NCBI GenBank assembly: GCA_036511675.1
Contig: DATCBU010000054.1
Location: forward strand, 12,836 to 76,835
Source of the DNA: Chersky-840 sp036511675
GTDB lineage: Bacteria > Actinomycetota > Acidimicrobiia > Acidimicrobiales > UBA8190
Direction: 5' to 3'
Length of the DNA stretch: 64,000 nt
Shown: in pieces, positions 15,795 through 25,500 of the stretch
Numbering within the stretch: position 1 is the first letter of the stretch
How the letters are laid out: each line of letters begins with the position of its first letter
The notes under the pieces: generated by a model
What the model saw: only the letters and a program-made list of their open reading frames with translations
Databases searched by the model: none
Told to the model about the DNA's origin: nothing
Translations under genes and position numbers: made by a program

Positions 15795-18020
15795 TTGACC
15801 GTGACCCCCAACCCTCCCCTCACGCGCCCGCTCGGCGCACACGCTCGCCGCGGAGTGATCCGGAGGCGGAGGATGCTGGTCGCCGTCGCCATCCTCGTCG
15901 GCGTGGGCGCGTTCTTGGCCGCCTCGTCCGGTGGGAAGTCGCCGACCACGGCGCGCTCCACCGCGACGACGTCGCCGAAGGCGGGGCAGACCACCGGCCA
16001 TCCCCATGTGGCCGCGGCGGCGGAATCGGGCCTGCTCCCCTGGGCACTGACCGCGCCCCTGAGCCGGTCCGTGGTGCTGCCCGGGACAGGGTCGCAACTC
16101 CTCATCCTCGGTGGTCTGACCACCGCCAATGCCTCCACCCAGGGCGTCTACACCCTCGACACCACGACCGGGAAGCTCGTCCATGTCGCCAACCTGACGT
16201 CCAACCTCCACGACGCATCGGGCGCCGTGATCGACGGTCGGGCCGTGACATTCGGCGGCGGTTCGCCCGCAACCGTCGCCACGGTGCAGGCCGTGGAGAC
16301 CTCGGGCGCCCCGGGGACGATCGCCACCGCATCGGTGACAGGGGCCCTTCCCCAGCCGCGCTCGGACTCGGCGTCGGCCACGATCGGGAACACCACCTAC
16401 ATCGTGGGCGGATACGACGGGACCAACCCCGATGCCGGCGTCCTGGCCACGACCGACGGCCACACGTTCTCGACCGTGGCGTCGCTGCCCGTGCCGGTGC
16501 GGTATCCAGCCGTCGCCGCCGCCGGAGGGCTGATTTACGCCTTCGGGGGCGAGGCCATCACCGGAGCCGGTGCCGGCCAACCGGTGAGCGCCATCCAGGT
16601 GGTGGACCCCAGACGGCACACGGCCACCACGATCGGGCGCCTGCCCGAGCCCCTCGAGGGTGCCACCGCCGTCGCCATCGGGACACAGATCTACCTGGCC
16701 GGGGGTGAGAGCACGAGCGTCCAAGCCGTCACACCCGGGGAGGGCACCACACAACTCGCACCGCCGCCACCGGGCTCCGCCGCCGGTGCGGGCGCCACCA
16801 GTGCCACCGCCACCGCGGCCACCATTCCCGGGAGGGGGAGTCGCAGCGTGGCGCGGGGGACGCTCCTGGCCACGTCGGGCACGTCCACGGTCTCCACCAT
16901 CTGGGCCTTCGATCCCACCAACCACACTGTGCTGAGCGCCGGACGCCTGCAGGCGCCCGTGGCGTACTCGAGCGCGGCCGTCCTCGGCACCAGAGCCTGG
17001 CTCGTCGGGGGTGAGTCGGCGGGAGCGCAGGTCTCGACGGTGCAGATGCTCACCCCCAACACCGGGTTCGGCTCCGCCGGCGCGCCCGGCGCCGGCTCCC
17101 CGTATTTCGGCACCCAACTGCTCATCGCCGACCGCGGCAACAACCGCTTCTTGCTCATGGACGCGGCCATGCACATCACCTGGACCTATCCGTCGGCCTC
17201 CTCGCCCCCTGATCCCTATGGCTTCGTGTTTCCCGACGACGCCTTCTTCATCGACCAGGGCAAAGCCATCATCTCGAACCAGGAGGAGAACGAGACGATC
17301 GTCGAGATCGCCTACCCCTCGGGAAAGATCCTGTGGGAGTACGGGCATCGCCAGAGTCCGGGAACCGCACCCGGATACCTGCACGAGCCCGATGACGCCT
17401 ACCTGTTGAAGAACGGGCAGATCTCGGTGGCCGATGCCCAGAATTGCCGTGTCCTGATCATCAACCACGACGGTAGCGTGGCGAGCCAGATCGGCACCAC
17501 GGGCCGATGCGTGCATGACCCGCCGGCGTCGATGGGATCGCCCAATGGCGACACGCCGCTGGCCGACGGCAACCTCCTCATCTCCGAGATCAACGGCTCG
17601 TGGATCAGCGAGTACACCCCGCAGGGACAGCTGGTGTGGGCGGCCCATCCGCCGGTTGTGTACCCGTCGGACCCCCAGCAGCTCGGCCCTGACCTCTACC
17701 TGGTGGCCGACTACACCAAGCCCGGGGCCTTCATCTACATGAACCGCGCCGGCCAGGTCCTCTACCGCTACGACGTCGCCTCGGGCCCCGGGATGCTCGA
17801 CCACCCCTCCCTGGCCGAGCGCATCCCCAGCGGCGTCATCATGCTCAACGACGACTACGCCAACCGTATGGTGGCGATCGACCCCACCACGGGGGCGCTG
17901 GTGTGGCAGTACGGCATCACCGACGCGGCCGGAACGGCACCGGGGATGTTGAACACCCCGGACGGGTTCGATCTGCTGGCACCGGGCGGGAGCACACCCA
18001 CCCATCCCGCCACGGGCTGA
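15795..18020 (+). CDS. Membrane-anchored kelch-type propeller plus arylsulfotransferase-like propeller protein
   Basis: 741 aa, TTG start with AGGGGA six bases upstream (GTG 15801 is an alternative). A basic N-terminus is followed by one membrane segment (about 27-45, MLVAVAILVGVGAFLAAS), so it is probably exported and anchored. Residues about 75-430 contain kelch-like blades (repeated YVVGGYDGTN, IYAFGGEA, IYLAGGEST). Residues about 435-735 form a second propeller (LLIADRGNNRFLLMDAAMHI, ISNQEENETIVEIAYPSGKILWEYG, VADAQNCRVLIINHDG) like NHL/arylsulfotransferase-type folds. I do not see a clear sulfotransferase active site, so an enzymatic role is open. It starts 79 bases after the MFS gene, possibly on the same transcript. 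Confidence 0.75.
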   Translation: MTVTPNPPLTRPLGAHARRGVIRRRRMLVAVAILVGVGAFLAASSGGKSPTTARSTATTSPKAGQTTGHPHVAAAAESGLLPWALTAPLSRSVVLPGTGSQLLILGGLTTANASTQGVYTLDTTTGKLVHVANLTSNLHDASGAVIDGRAVTFGGGSPATVATVQAVETSGAPGTIATASVTGALPQPRSDSASATIGNTTYIVGGYDGTNPDAGVLATTDGHTFSTVASLPVPVRYPAVAAAGGLIYAFGGEAITGAGAGQPVSAIQVVDPRRHTATTIGRLPEPLEGATAVAIGTQIYLAGGESTSVQAVTPGEGTTQLAPPPPGSAAGAGATSATATAATIPGRGSRSVARGTLLATSGTSTVSTIWAFDPTNHTVLSAGRLQAPVAYSSAAVLGTRAWLVGGESAGAQVSTVQMLTPNTGFGSAGAPGAGSPYFGTQLLIADRGNNRFLLMDAAMHITWTYPSASSPPDPYGFVFPDDAFFIDQGKAIISNQEENETIVEIAYPSGKILWEYGHRQSPGTAPGYLHEPDDAYLLKNGQISVADAQNCRVLIINHDGSVASQIGTTGRCVHDPPASMGSPNGDTPLADGNLLISEINGSWISEYTPQGQLVWAAHPPVVYPSDPQQLGPDLYLVADYTKPGAFIYMNRAGQVLYRYDVASGPGMLDHPSLAERIPSGVIMLNDDYANRMVAIDPTTGALVWQYGITDAAGTAPGMLNTPDGFDLLAPGGSTPTHPATG

Positions 18021-18049
18021 GACGGGAGCTTTGCGCCTGCTGGCCGAGC

Positions 18050-19276
18050 TCAGACCCGATCCAGCTCGAGCATCCGGATGGCGTTGCCCCGCAGGATCTT
18101 GTACGCCGCCTCCTCGTCGAAGCCCGCCAGGAGCTTCTCCACATACGCCTCGGAGTGCGGCCACGTGGTGTCGGTGTGGGGATAGTCGGTCTCGAAGCAG
18201 ATGTTGTCCAGGCCGACCTCGTCGAGCGAGGCCAGGCCGTGGTGGTCGGCGGTGAAGCACCCGAAGATCCGGCCGTAGTAGTAGGTGGAGGGGGGCTCGG
18301 GAATCTGCTCCTTGGAGTGCTGCCATCCGTCATGCAGGTCCCATACGGTGTCGGCCCGCTCCAGGACATAGGGGATCCAGCCGATCTGGCCCTCGGAGTA
18401 CGCCAATTTCAGCGTGGGGAATTGGATCAACTTTCCCGAGAAGAGCCAATCGGTCAGCGATGCCATGGAATTGTTGAACGCCAGCGTCGCTCCCGCGCCG
18501 GCCGGGGCGTCGGGCGAAGCGGCCGGGGCCGTCGACGAGGAGCCGATGTGCATGCAGATGGTGACGCCGGCGTCGTTGCAGACCGAGAAGAGCGGATCCC
18601 AGTAGCCGGTGTGGATGCTGGGGAGCTTGAGATGCGTGGGGAGCTCGCTGAAGCAGATGGCCCTCACGCCGCGCTCGGCGTTGCGCTTGGTCTCTTCCAC
18701 GGCCAGCTGGGGGTCCCACAGGGGGATCAGGCACAAGGGGATGTTCACGCCCCCTGAAGGGCCACACCACTCTTCGACCATCCAGTCGTTGTAAGCCCGG
18801 ACACACGCCAGTCCCAACTCGTGATCGCTTCCCTCGTAGAAGGTCTGACCGCAAAACCGGGGGAAGGTCGGGAAGGGCAGGGAGCCGTCGGTCCAATTGA
18901 GCGCGAGGTCCGCCACACGGGCGTCGCGGTCGTAGCAACCGGGCCGCATCTCGTCGTAGGTGACCGCCGTCATCGGCATCTTGGCCCGGTCGAACACCAG
19001 GTTGCCCTCGTCCTCGGTGACCGCATCACGGGGGATGGCGACAAACCGCTTGTGCACGTAGATGAGCCGGTCCTCGTAGTACCAGGCGTCGCCCCACAGG
19101 CCCTCGGGATCCTCACGCATCACGTACTTCGCCCCGGGCTTGTGCACGAAGTCCGCCCAGCGCTTGCGCTCGACCCGGGGGCCCGCCTCGCGAAAGCGCT
19201 CCGGCAGCCAGGTCTGCCATACGTGCGGGGGCTCGACGACGTGATCGTCGACGCTGATGATCTTGGGCAGGGTCAT
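18050..19276 (-). CDS. Amidohydrolase family 2 (metal-dependent TIM-barrel hydrolase/decarboxylase)
   Basis: 408 aa. The start at 19276 gives the classic N-terminus KIISVDDHVVEPPHVWQ, whose D.H..E supplies metal ligands. Other expected residues are seen: His in ICMHIGSSS (about 230) and Asp in CFETDYPHTDTTWP (about 355). Members hydrolyse C-N bonds or decarboxylate aromatic acids; actinobacteria carry many paralogues of unassigned substrate. It is cytosolic, with no signal peptide. It is convergent with the propeller gene and divergent from an NlpC/P60 gene across 100 bases. Family assignment is firm, reaction unknown. Confidence 0.9.
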   Translation of the reverse strand: MTLPKIISVDDHVVEPPHVWQTWLPERFREAGPRVERKRWADFVHKPGAKYVMREDPEGLWGDAWYYEDRLIYVHKRFVAIPRDAVTEDEGNLVFDRAKMPMTAVTYDEMRPGCYDRDARVADLALNWTDGSLPFPTFPRFCGQTFYEGSDHELGLACVRAYNDWMVEEWCGPSGGVNIPLCLIPLWDPQLAVEETKRNAERGVRAICFSELPTHLKLPSIHTGYWDPLFSVCNDAGVTICMHIGSSSTAPAASPDAPAGAGATLAFNNSMASLTDWLFSGKLIQFPTLKLAYSEGQIGWIPYVLERADTVWDLHDGWQHSKEQIPEPPSTYYYGRIFGCFTADHHGLASLDEVGLDNICFETDYPHTDTTWPHSEAYVEKLLAGFDEEAAYKILRGNAIRMLELDRV

Positions 19277-19376
19277 GGCGAAAAGCGTACTTCCCGGCCT
19301 GACACCGAAGTCAGTCGACGGGGGCGGCGGGGACCTTCTGCCGGCTCTCGTCGACGAGTACGAGGATCCGCATAAC

Positions 19377-20567
19377 ATGCCCATCTTGCGTCGCACTGTT
19401 CACAGACCACTCCTCGGCCCGAGACCGGTCATCAGAACCATGCTCGCCGTTGCCACCGTGGTCGGCGGGGTGACGCTGGCCCCCGCCCTCGCCGCGGCGC
19501 AACCGGATCCGGCGGGCACCTCCTCCACCACGTCGTCGACCACGACCACCACCGCCCCGGTCCCGGTCACCCTCACCCCGGTCGAGGTCCAGCAGATGTC
19601 GGCGCTCCAGGTCCAGATCACCCAGACCGGAGCGGTGCTCGACCAACTGGCCGAGACCTATGAGACCGACTCGGCACAGCTCACCGGCCTGCAGCAGCGC
19701 GAAGCGGCGATCAGCGCCCAGGTGGCGGTGACCAAGCGCAAGGTCGCCGCCACCCGTCTGCGCCTGCGCACCGACGCCCTCATCGCGTACATGGGCGGCG
19801 TCCCCTTGACCGAAATCACCACCGTGCCCTTCTCGAGCTCCAACGATGCCGCCGCCACCAGCGAATACCAGCAGGTGGCCATCGCCAACACCGCCGCGGT
19901 GGCGGCCGCCTACGAGTCCGAGGCACGCACCTTGGCGGCCCAGGACGCCACCCTGTTGGCGACAGAGAACAAGGTGCAAACCGAGTTGACCGACATCGCC
20001 AAGGCGCAACAGTCGGCCGTGGTGGCGGCCTCCACCCAGCAGGCGTCCCTGGTGGCCTTGAGCACCGGGAACGACCCTTCGATACCCATCTATCTCGCGG
20101 CGCAGTCCGCCGGCCAGAACGCCGTGGACACCGACCGGACCTCTGCGCCCATCCCCCCCCCGCTGAACTCGGCCATCTGGGCCGCGGCCTCGCAGGTCGG
20201 CGTGCCCTATGTCTGGGGAGGCGAGACTCCGCTTCCGGCCCCGAGCGCCGGCTTCGACTGCTCGGGTCTCGTCCAGTGGGCCTACGGCCAGGCAGGTATC
20301 GCGTTGCCACGCACCGCCCAAGAACAGCACGACGCCGTCACGCCCGTACCGGCGGCGCAGGCGCAGGCCGGGGACCTCGTCTTCTGGAACGACGGCACCA
20401 CCTCGGTGCAGCACGTCGCCATCTACGTGGGCGCGGGGATCGTGCTCGAGGCTCCGAGCACGGGGTCCGTCGTCAGCTACTCGCCCCTGTGGCCAACTGG
20501 TCTCGTCGGTTTCGGCGTTCCCACCGTGCCGGCCGTTCCCGTCGTGCCCGGGGTGCCTGCCAGCTGA
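19377..20567 (+). CDS. Secreted NlpC/P60 endopeptidase with N-terminal coiled coil (RipA-like layout)
   Basis: 396 aa from the ATG at 19377. Signal peptide about 1-40 (RTMLAVATVVGGVTLAPALAAAQ), Thr/Ser linker, then a long Ala/Gln-rich coiled coil (about 65-245) as in peptidoglycan hydrolases whose coiled coil is autoinhibitory or binds an FtsEX-like partner. The NlpC/P60 domain (about 270-390) has Cys in AGFDCSGLVQWAYGQAG and His in SVQHVAIYVGAG. It cleaves stem peptides and is probably involved in septum splitting. No linked ftsEX is present. It is a second NlpC/P60 in the window but with a completely different accessory part from the one at 10731. Confidence 0.9.
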   Translation: MPILRRTVHRPLLGPRPVIRTMLAVATVVGGVTLAPALAAAQPDPAGTSSTTSSTTTTTAPVPVTLTPVEVQQMSALQVQITQTGAVLDQLAETYETDSAQLTGLQQREAAISAQVAVTKRKVAATRLRLRTDALIAYMGGVPLTEITTVPFSSSNDAAATSEYQQVAIANTAAVAAAYESEARTLAAQDATLLATENKVQTELTDIAKAQQSAVVAASTQQASLVALSTGNDPSIPIYLAAQSAGQNAVDTDRTSAPIPPPLNSAIWAAASQVGVPYVWGGETPLPAPSAGFDCSGLVQWAYGQAGIALPRTAQEQHDAVTPVPAAQAQAGDLVFWNDGTTSVQHVAIYVGAGIVLEAPSTGSVVSYSPLWPTGLVGFGVPTVPAVPVVPGVPAS

Positions 20568-20612
20568 ACAGGCCCTAGTTCGACGCCGGGGCTCTTCGGT
20601 CCTTCGAACGCC

Positions 20613-21182
20613 TCAGGTGCCCCGTTGCTCCATGACCAGGCAACTGCTGGTGGCGGTGGCGACGAGCGTGCCGGCCTGGTCCACGATCTCCGCGTTCGAG
20701 AACGCCACACGACGACCCCGCTTGGTGACGACCCCTGTCGCCCGCAGGAGCCCGCTGCTGGTCGTCACCGGGCGGAGATAGCTCACATTGAGGTCGATCG
20801 AGGTGTAGGCCACGCCGTGGTCGAGGGTGCTGTGCACCGCACAGGCGGCGACGGTGTCGGCCAAGGTGCAGACGAGACCGCCGTGGACCACCCCGATGGG
20901 GTTGTAGGTGGATTCGTCCGGCTCACATTCGAAAACCACGCGCCCCACCTCGATCTCGCGCATCTCCATCCCCAGCAGGGTGGCGATGGGAGGAGGTGGC
21001 AGCACGCCGTCGCGGATGGCTCGCAGGAACTCGAGACCGTTGAGACGGGTGCCGGCCGCCGCGGTGACCGCCGGGTCGTGCCAGTGCACGGTCCTGCTTC
21101 TCGGCGCTCCCCACTCGGGCCGATCCGCCTCACAGCGCTGTCGGTGCTGCGTACCCAGGTTCGGCGTGCCCACCACGCACAC
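20613..21182 (-). CDS. PaaI-type hotdog-fold thioesterase
   Basis: 189 aa; an N-terminal tail of about 45 residues may be extended by start choice. The hotdog core is seen as PPIATLLGMEMREIEVGRVVFE, then the helix motif YNPIGVVHGGLVCTLADTVAA (split here by alignment, about 90-110) with the catalytic-site His-Gly-Gly, and the last strands DLNVSYLRPVTTSSGLLRATG and RVAFSNAEIVD. It hydrolyses acyl- or aryl-CoA thioesters in the cytosol. It is convergent with the NlpC/P60 gene. Only nine bases separate its start from the end of the next small gene upstream on the same strand, so co-transcription is likely. Confidence 0.88.
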   Translation of the reverse strand: MCVVGTPNLGTQHRQRCEADRPEWGAPRSRTVHWHDPAVTAAAGTRLNGLEFLRAIRDGVLPPPPIATLLGMEMREIEVGRVVFECEPDESTYNPIGVVHGGLVCTLADTVAACAVHSTLDHGVAYTSIDLNVSYLRPVTTSSGLLRATGVVTKRGRRVAFSNAEIVDQAGTLVATATSSCLVMEQRGT

Positions 21183-21191
21183 GCTAGGCCA

Positions 21192-21410
21192 TTAAGTTTT
21201 ATCATGCAACTTACTTGCCCCGACGTCCCGGTCCCAGCGGATCGTGCCGGGCGGCGTGGGTGTGATCTTCAGCCCGACGCTGCGGGCCAGCTCGGCCACA
21301 ACGGGCTGCGCACCGACGAGGTGATCAGGCTCTCCCTCGGCGTAGAACAGGACGACCTGGTCATCGAGCTGGTGCCACACGATGGTGACGATGTCACGCT
21401 CGGCCATCAC
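21192..21410 (-). CDS. Small conserved-looking protein, unknown function
   Basis: 72 aa (or 71 from the second Met). Translation MMAERDIVTIVWHQLDDQVVLF, then YAEGEPDHLVGAQPVVAELA and a tail rich in Pro and charged residues. Almost every codon ends in G or C, as in neighbouring real genes, and the opposite-strand frames do not share that bias, so I accept it despite its size. No membrane segment, Cys or known motif. It lies just upstream of the thioesterase with a 9-base gap, suggesting a shared transcript. No function can be assigned. Confidence 0.6.
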   Translation of the reverse strand: MMAERDIVTIVWHQLDDQVVLFYAEGEPDHLVGAQPVVAELARSVGLKITPTPPGTIRWDRDVGASKLHDKT

Positions 21411-21473
21411 GACCCGACGCGCTCAGGAGCCACCCGCCGTCTGTCGCCACGACCCCACCTGTCCGGCCCCGCC

Positions 21474-21683
21474 CTAGGCGTCAGGGTCCATGACCGGGGG
21501 ACGACAGCGACTGCACCTGCCACGGCCCGAGTCGTCACAGCTCACTCTTACCCGATGCCGGACCAGGGCACGCTCTACCTCGGCCGCACTCCGACCCTCG
21601 GCACAGCCCGGGACTTCGCACGACATGCTGCCGTCACGGTGGACCAGCAACGGGCTCTCACAGCTCAACACCGGGCCTGACAA
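21474..21683 (-). CDS. Small cysteine-rich protein, possible zinc ribbon
   Basis: 69 aa from a TTG at 21683 with AAGGAG seven bases upstream; a GTG at 21671 is also in frame. Six Cys: LSCESPLL, SMSCEVPGCAEG, VSCDDSGRGRCSRCRPP. The two pairs (C-x4-C and C-x2-C) could bind one zinc. A central amphipathic helix AAEVERALVRHRVRV separates them. Third-position GC is high. It is followed 63 bases later by the 72-aa gene, so three small cytosolic proteins may form a unit. It faces the TetR gene divergently, and its promoter region contains the phased TGTCA sites. Unrecognised family. Confidence 0.5.
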   Translation of the reverse strand: MSGPVLSCESPLLVHRDGSMSCEVPGCAEGRSAAEVERALVRHRVRVSCDDSGRGRCSRCRPPVMDPDA

Positions 21684-21752
21684 GGGAGAACTCCTTTTCC
21701 AGGGGGCCCGGATCTGTCGAACGCTGGACTCCCGAAAGTCGGGGGAATAGAG

Positions 21753-21801
21753 TGACAGCATGACAGACGCTGTGTCAAACTCTATGTCACACAGTATGTC
21801 A
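21753..21801. promoter_or_regulatory. Cluster of TGACA/TGTCA sites upstream of TetR gene (candidate operator)
   Basis: TGTCA starts at 21773, 21785 and 21797, exactly 12 bases apart, and TGACA at 21753 and 21761. TGACA 21761 and TGTCA 21773 form an inverted repeat with seven bases between. The phased array lies just before the TetR gene and in the promoter of the divergent small genes. Confidence 0.55.
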
Positions 21802-21818
21802 TACAGAGGTGGACTGGG

Positions 21819-22466
21819 ATGACTCCGGCCAGTGCCGCCCTGCGGAAGCGTGTCCGCGAACGCCGCACCACGGCGGAGCGGACGATCCTCGATGCCACCG
21901 AGGCCCTTCTCGCCACCCGGGAGTTCCGTGACCTGACGGTCGAGGAGGTCATGGCGCGCACCGGGCTCACCCGCACGTCGTTCTACCGCTACTTCCCCGA
22001 CCTCGAAGCTGTCTTGCTGCGGTGGCTCGCCGATCTCGGCGATGAGCTCCGCCATACAGCAGACAGTTGGCTCCAGGACCCGTCGACGGGCCTCGAGTCC
22101 GGCGTCGAATTCGTCACCCTGTACTGCGACCACGGTCGACTGTTCTTGGCCTTCGAGCAGGCATCGGGGGCGGGCACGGAGATCGACGAGGCCTGGGGAT
22201 TGGTGATCGGGGCGTTCACCGACCGCTATACGCAGTTCATCGCGGAGCTGTGCGCACAAGGGCTGAGCACCATCGAACAACCCGAGCAGACCGCTCGCGC
22301 CCTCGTGGGCATGACCGAGCGCTACCTCCTCGACACCTACGGTCGGGGCCCGGCCGTCGACGTCGGTGTCGCCGCCGCGACCCTGGCGGAGATCTGGCAG
22401 CGAACCTTGTTCAGCTCAGGGATCGTCAAGCCCTCGCCGACCGATGACCGGTCGGGAGACGACTGA
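21819..22466 (+). CDS. TetR/AcrR-family transcriptional regulator
   Basis: 215 aa. N-terminal helix-turn-helix: TILDATEALLATREFRDLTV, EEVMARTGLTRTSFYRYFPD (about 22-62), then an all-helical ligand domain. It acts as a dimeric repressor released by a small molecule. The upstream TGTCA array is the natural operator candidate. The GH38 gene begins downstream, close enough that an ATG for it would overlap this stop by 23 bases, so TetR may control the mannosidase or be co-transcribed with it. Ligand unknown. Confidence 0.92.
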   Translation: MTPASAALRKRVRERRTTAERTILDATEALLATREFRDLTVEEVMARTGLTRTSFYRYFPDLEAVLLRWLADLGDELRHTADSWLQDPSTGLESGVEFVTLYCDHGRLFLAFEQASGAGTEIDEAWGLVIGAFTDRYTQFIAELCAQGLSTIEQPEQTARALVGMTERYLLDTYGRGPAVDVGVAAATLAEIWQRTLFSSGIVKPSPTDDRSGDD

Positions 22467-22527
22467 GCACAACCACGAGAACCGGCGGCGGGGGGCCGTC
22501 GACGTCGGCTCACTACACTCACTCGGC

Positions 22528-25500
22528 GTGCGCCCGGAGGACTCGATCCGTGTCCGTCGGATCAACCGGGTCCTCAACGAGTTCCTGCGGCCCCGACGAC
22601 GCGGTCCGACTGTTGCTCTCGAGGTCGCCGCCCATCACGTGCACGGCGAACCGATCCCCGCCTCCCAAGCGTTCGGTGCCGACTACCAACCGTTCGCGCT
22701 GGGCGGATCCTGGGGCCCGCCCTGGGACACCACCTGGTTCCGGCTGCGCGGCACGGTGCCCCCCGAGTGGGCGGGACGGGAGGTGGCCCTGGGCTTCCGC
22801 ATCGGCAATTCGGGATCGACCGGATTCGGTGCCGAGTCACTCGTGTGGCGAGATGGCCGTTGCGTGCAGGGGCTGTCGCCCAACCACCGGGAATGCCTGC
22901 TGAGCACCAACGCGGTGGCGAACGAGCGCGTCGAGCTCTTCGTCGAGTCGGCGGCCAATCCCCCTTCTCCCTTCGGGGTCAATCCGTGGCCCATGCTGCT
23001 GGCCGAGCCCGACGGCACGCCGTTGTTCACCTTGCAGTCCGCGGAGCTCCATGTACGCGACCCCGATTTCGAGGGCTTCTGGCACGACTTCCGGGTTCTG
23101 GTGGAGCTGCTCACCGAGCTCCCCGGGGAGGGCCCGCAGGTGGCACGACTCGGCGCGGGACTGGAACGGGCCTGCAACATGCTCGAGCTCCCCGACATCG
23201 GTGACAGTTGGCGCCGGGCCCAGCCGGTGCTCGACGAGTTGCTGTCGCACCGGGGCGCCCCCGGCAACCACACCGCCAGCATCGTGGGCCATGCCCATCT
23301 GGACACAGCATGGCTGTGGCCGCTGCGCGAGACCATCCGCAAATGCGCGCGCACCTTCAGCACGGTGCTCGAGCTCATGGAGCGCTATCCCGAATACCGG
23401 TTCGTGGTCTCCCAGGCCCAACACCTGGCCTGGATGCGCGACCACTACCCCGAGCTGTGGCAACGCATGAAGCAACGGTTCGCCGAAGGACGGCTGGAAC
23501 CCACCGGGAGCATGTGGGTCGAGGCCGACTGCAACATCCCGGGGGGTGAATCCCTCGTCCGCCAGATCGTCTACGGCAAGCGCTTCTACCTCGACGAGCT
23601 GGGGATCGAGACCAACGACGTGTGGCTGCCCGATGTGTTCGGGTACTCCGCCGCCCTGCCCCAGATCATGCAACGCAGCGGTGTCCGCTGGTTCCTCACC
23701 CAGAAGCTCTCCTGGAACCAGTACAACGTCCTTCCCCACCACAGCTTTCTGTGGGAGGGCATCGACGGTTCGCGGGTCTTCACGCACTTCCCTCCCGCCG
23801 ACACCTACAGCGGGAACATGAGCGTCCGGGAGCTGCGGCTCGGTGTCGAGAATTTCAAGGACCACGATCGGTCCCAGCGCTCGCTGTATCTCTTCGGCTG
23901 GGGTGACGGAGGAGGGGGACCGACCAGTGAGATGCTCGAATCGGCGCGCCGGCTCGCCGACTACGACGGCCTGCCCCATCTGACCATGGAGGGCCCGCGC
24001 CGGTTCTTCACCGAGGCCGAGGCCGAGATCCGCGATCCCGCCGTCTGGGTGGGCGAGCTCTACCTGGAGTTCCATCGAGGGACCTACACGAGTCAGGCTG
24101 CGACCAAGCTCGGGAACCGCCGCGCCGAATTCGCCCTGCGCGACGCCGAACTGTGGGGATCGCTGGCGCCGGGCCGCAGCGGGGGGAACACCGAGCTCGA
24201 GGCCCTGTGGAAGGTCCTCCTGCTCCATCAGTTCCACGACATCATCCCCGGGTCGGGAATCCACTGGGTCTACGACGACACCGCCCGTGACCATGCGCAT
24301 CTGCTCACCGAGACCGATCGGATCATCGGCGAGGCCCTCAACTCCCATGTCGAAGCCATCGACACTTCCACGGCCGCCAATCCCGTCGTGGTGTTCAACT
24401 CGCTCTCGCACGCCCGGACGGAACTGGTCGTGGTCGACGCCCCTAGGGCCGCCACCGTGGCGGTGAGTGCCTCGGGGGTCACCGCCCCCGTCCAACGCGA
24501 CCGGCACGGCCGGGCCATGTTCCGAGCAACGGTGCCCCCGTGCGGCTATCAGGTCTACGACCTCGTCGCCGATGATGCGGTGGCGGGCACGACGGCCGCC
24601 GTCACCGCCGACGCCAGGTCGCTCGAGAACGAGCACCTGCGACTCGAGCTCGATGACGACGGGCTGGTGTCCTCGATCTTCGACAAAGGCGCGCACCGTC
24701 AGGTCCTGGCGCCGTCAGCCCGTGGCAACCGCTTCCAACTCCTTCCCGACTACCCCAACTTCTTCGACGCCTGGGACATCGACCGGTTCGCCTTCGACCA
24801 GGTGGTCGAGCTCGACGGGGTCGAGTCGATCGAAGTGGTGGAACAGGGCCCGCTGCGCGCCGGGATTCGCGTCACGCGACAGTTCGGGTCCTCACGACTC
24901 ACCCAGGTCATCAGGCTGGACGCCGGCTCCCACGCCATCGACTTCGAGACCGAGGTGGATTGGCACGAGACCAATCGGCTCCTCAAGGTCGCCTTTCCCG
25001 TCGACGTCCGCAGCACCCGGGCGACGTATGAGATCCAGTATGGGCACGTGGAGCGACCGACGCACGCCAACACAAGCTGGGACGCGGCACGCTTCGAGGT
25101 CTGTGCGCACAAATGGGCGGACCTGTCCGAGCCCGGCTACGGCGTCGCCCTGCTCAACGACTGCAAGTACGGCTACGACATCCGGGGCAACGTCATGCGC
25201 CTCTCGCTGTTGCGCGCCCCCACCTGGCCCGATCCGGTGGCTGACCGGGGCCGTCACCATTTCACGTACCGTCTGCTCCCCCATGCCGGCGATCTCCGAC
25301 CCGCGGGAGTCATCGACGCCGGCTACGACCTCAACGTCCCCCTGCGCACCGTGGCCGCGTCCCCGCGTCCCGGAGACGGTCCCCCCATCGCCTCGTTGCT
25401 CTCGGTCGACGCCGACCACGTCGTGATCGAAGTGGTCAAGCCCGGCGACGACACCGATGCCCTGGTGGTCAGGGTCTACGAAGCCTGGGGACGCCGCGGC

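Noticed and set aside
15735..18326. Open minus-strand frame of 863 codons opposite the two-propeller gene
   Set aside because: Low-complexity Arg/Gly/His composition with no start context; shadow frame.
22837..24696. Long open minus-strand frame (over 600 codons) opposite the alpha-mannosidase
   Set aside because: It is a GC-bias shadow: no domain, no ribosome site, and the plus strand encodes a full GH38 enzyme.
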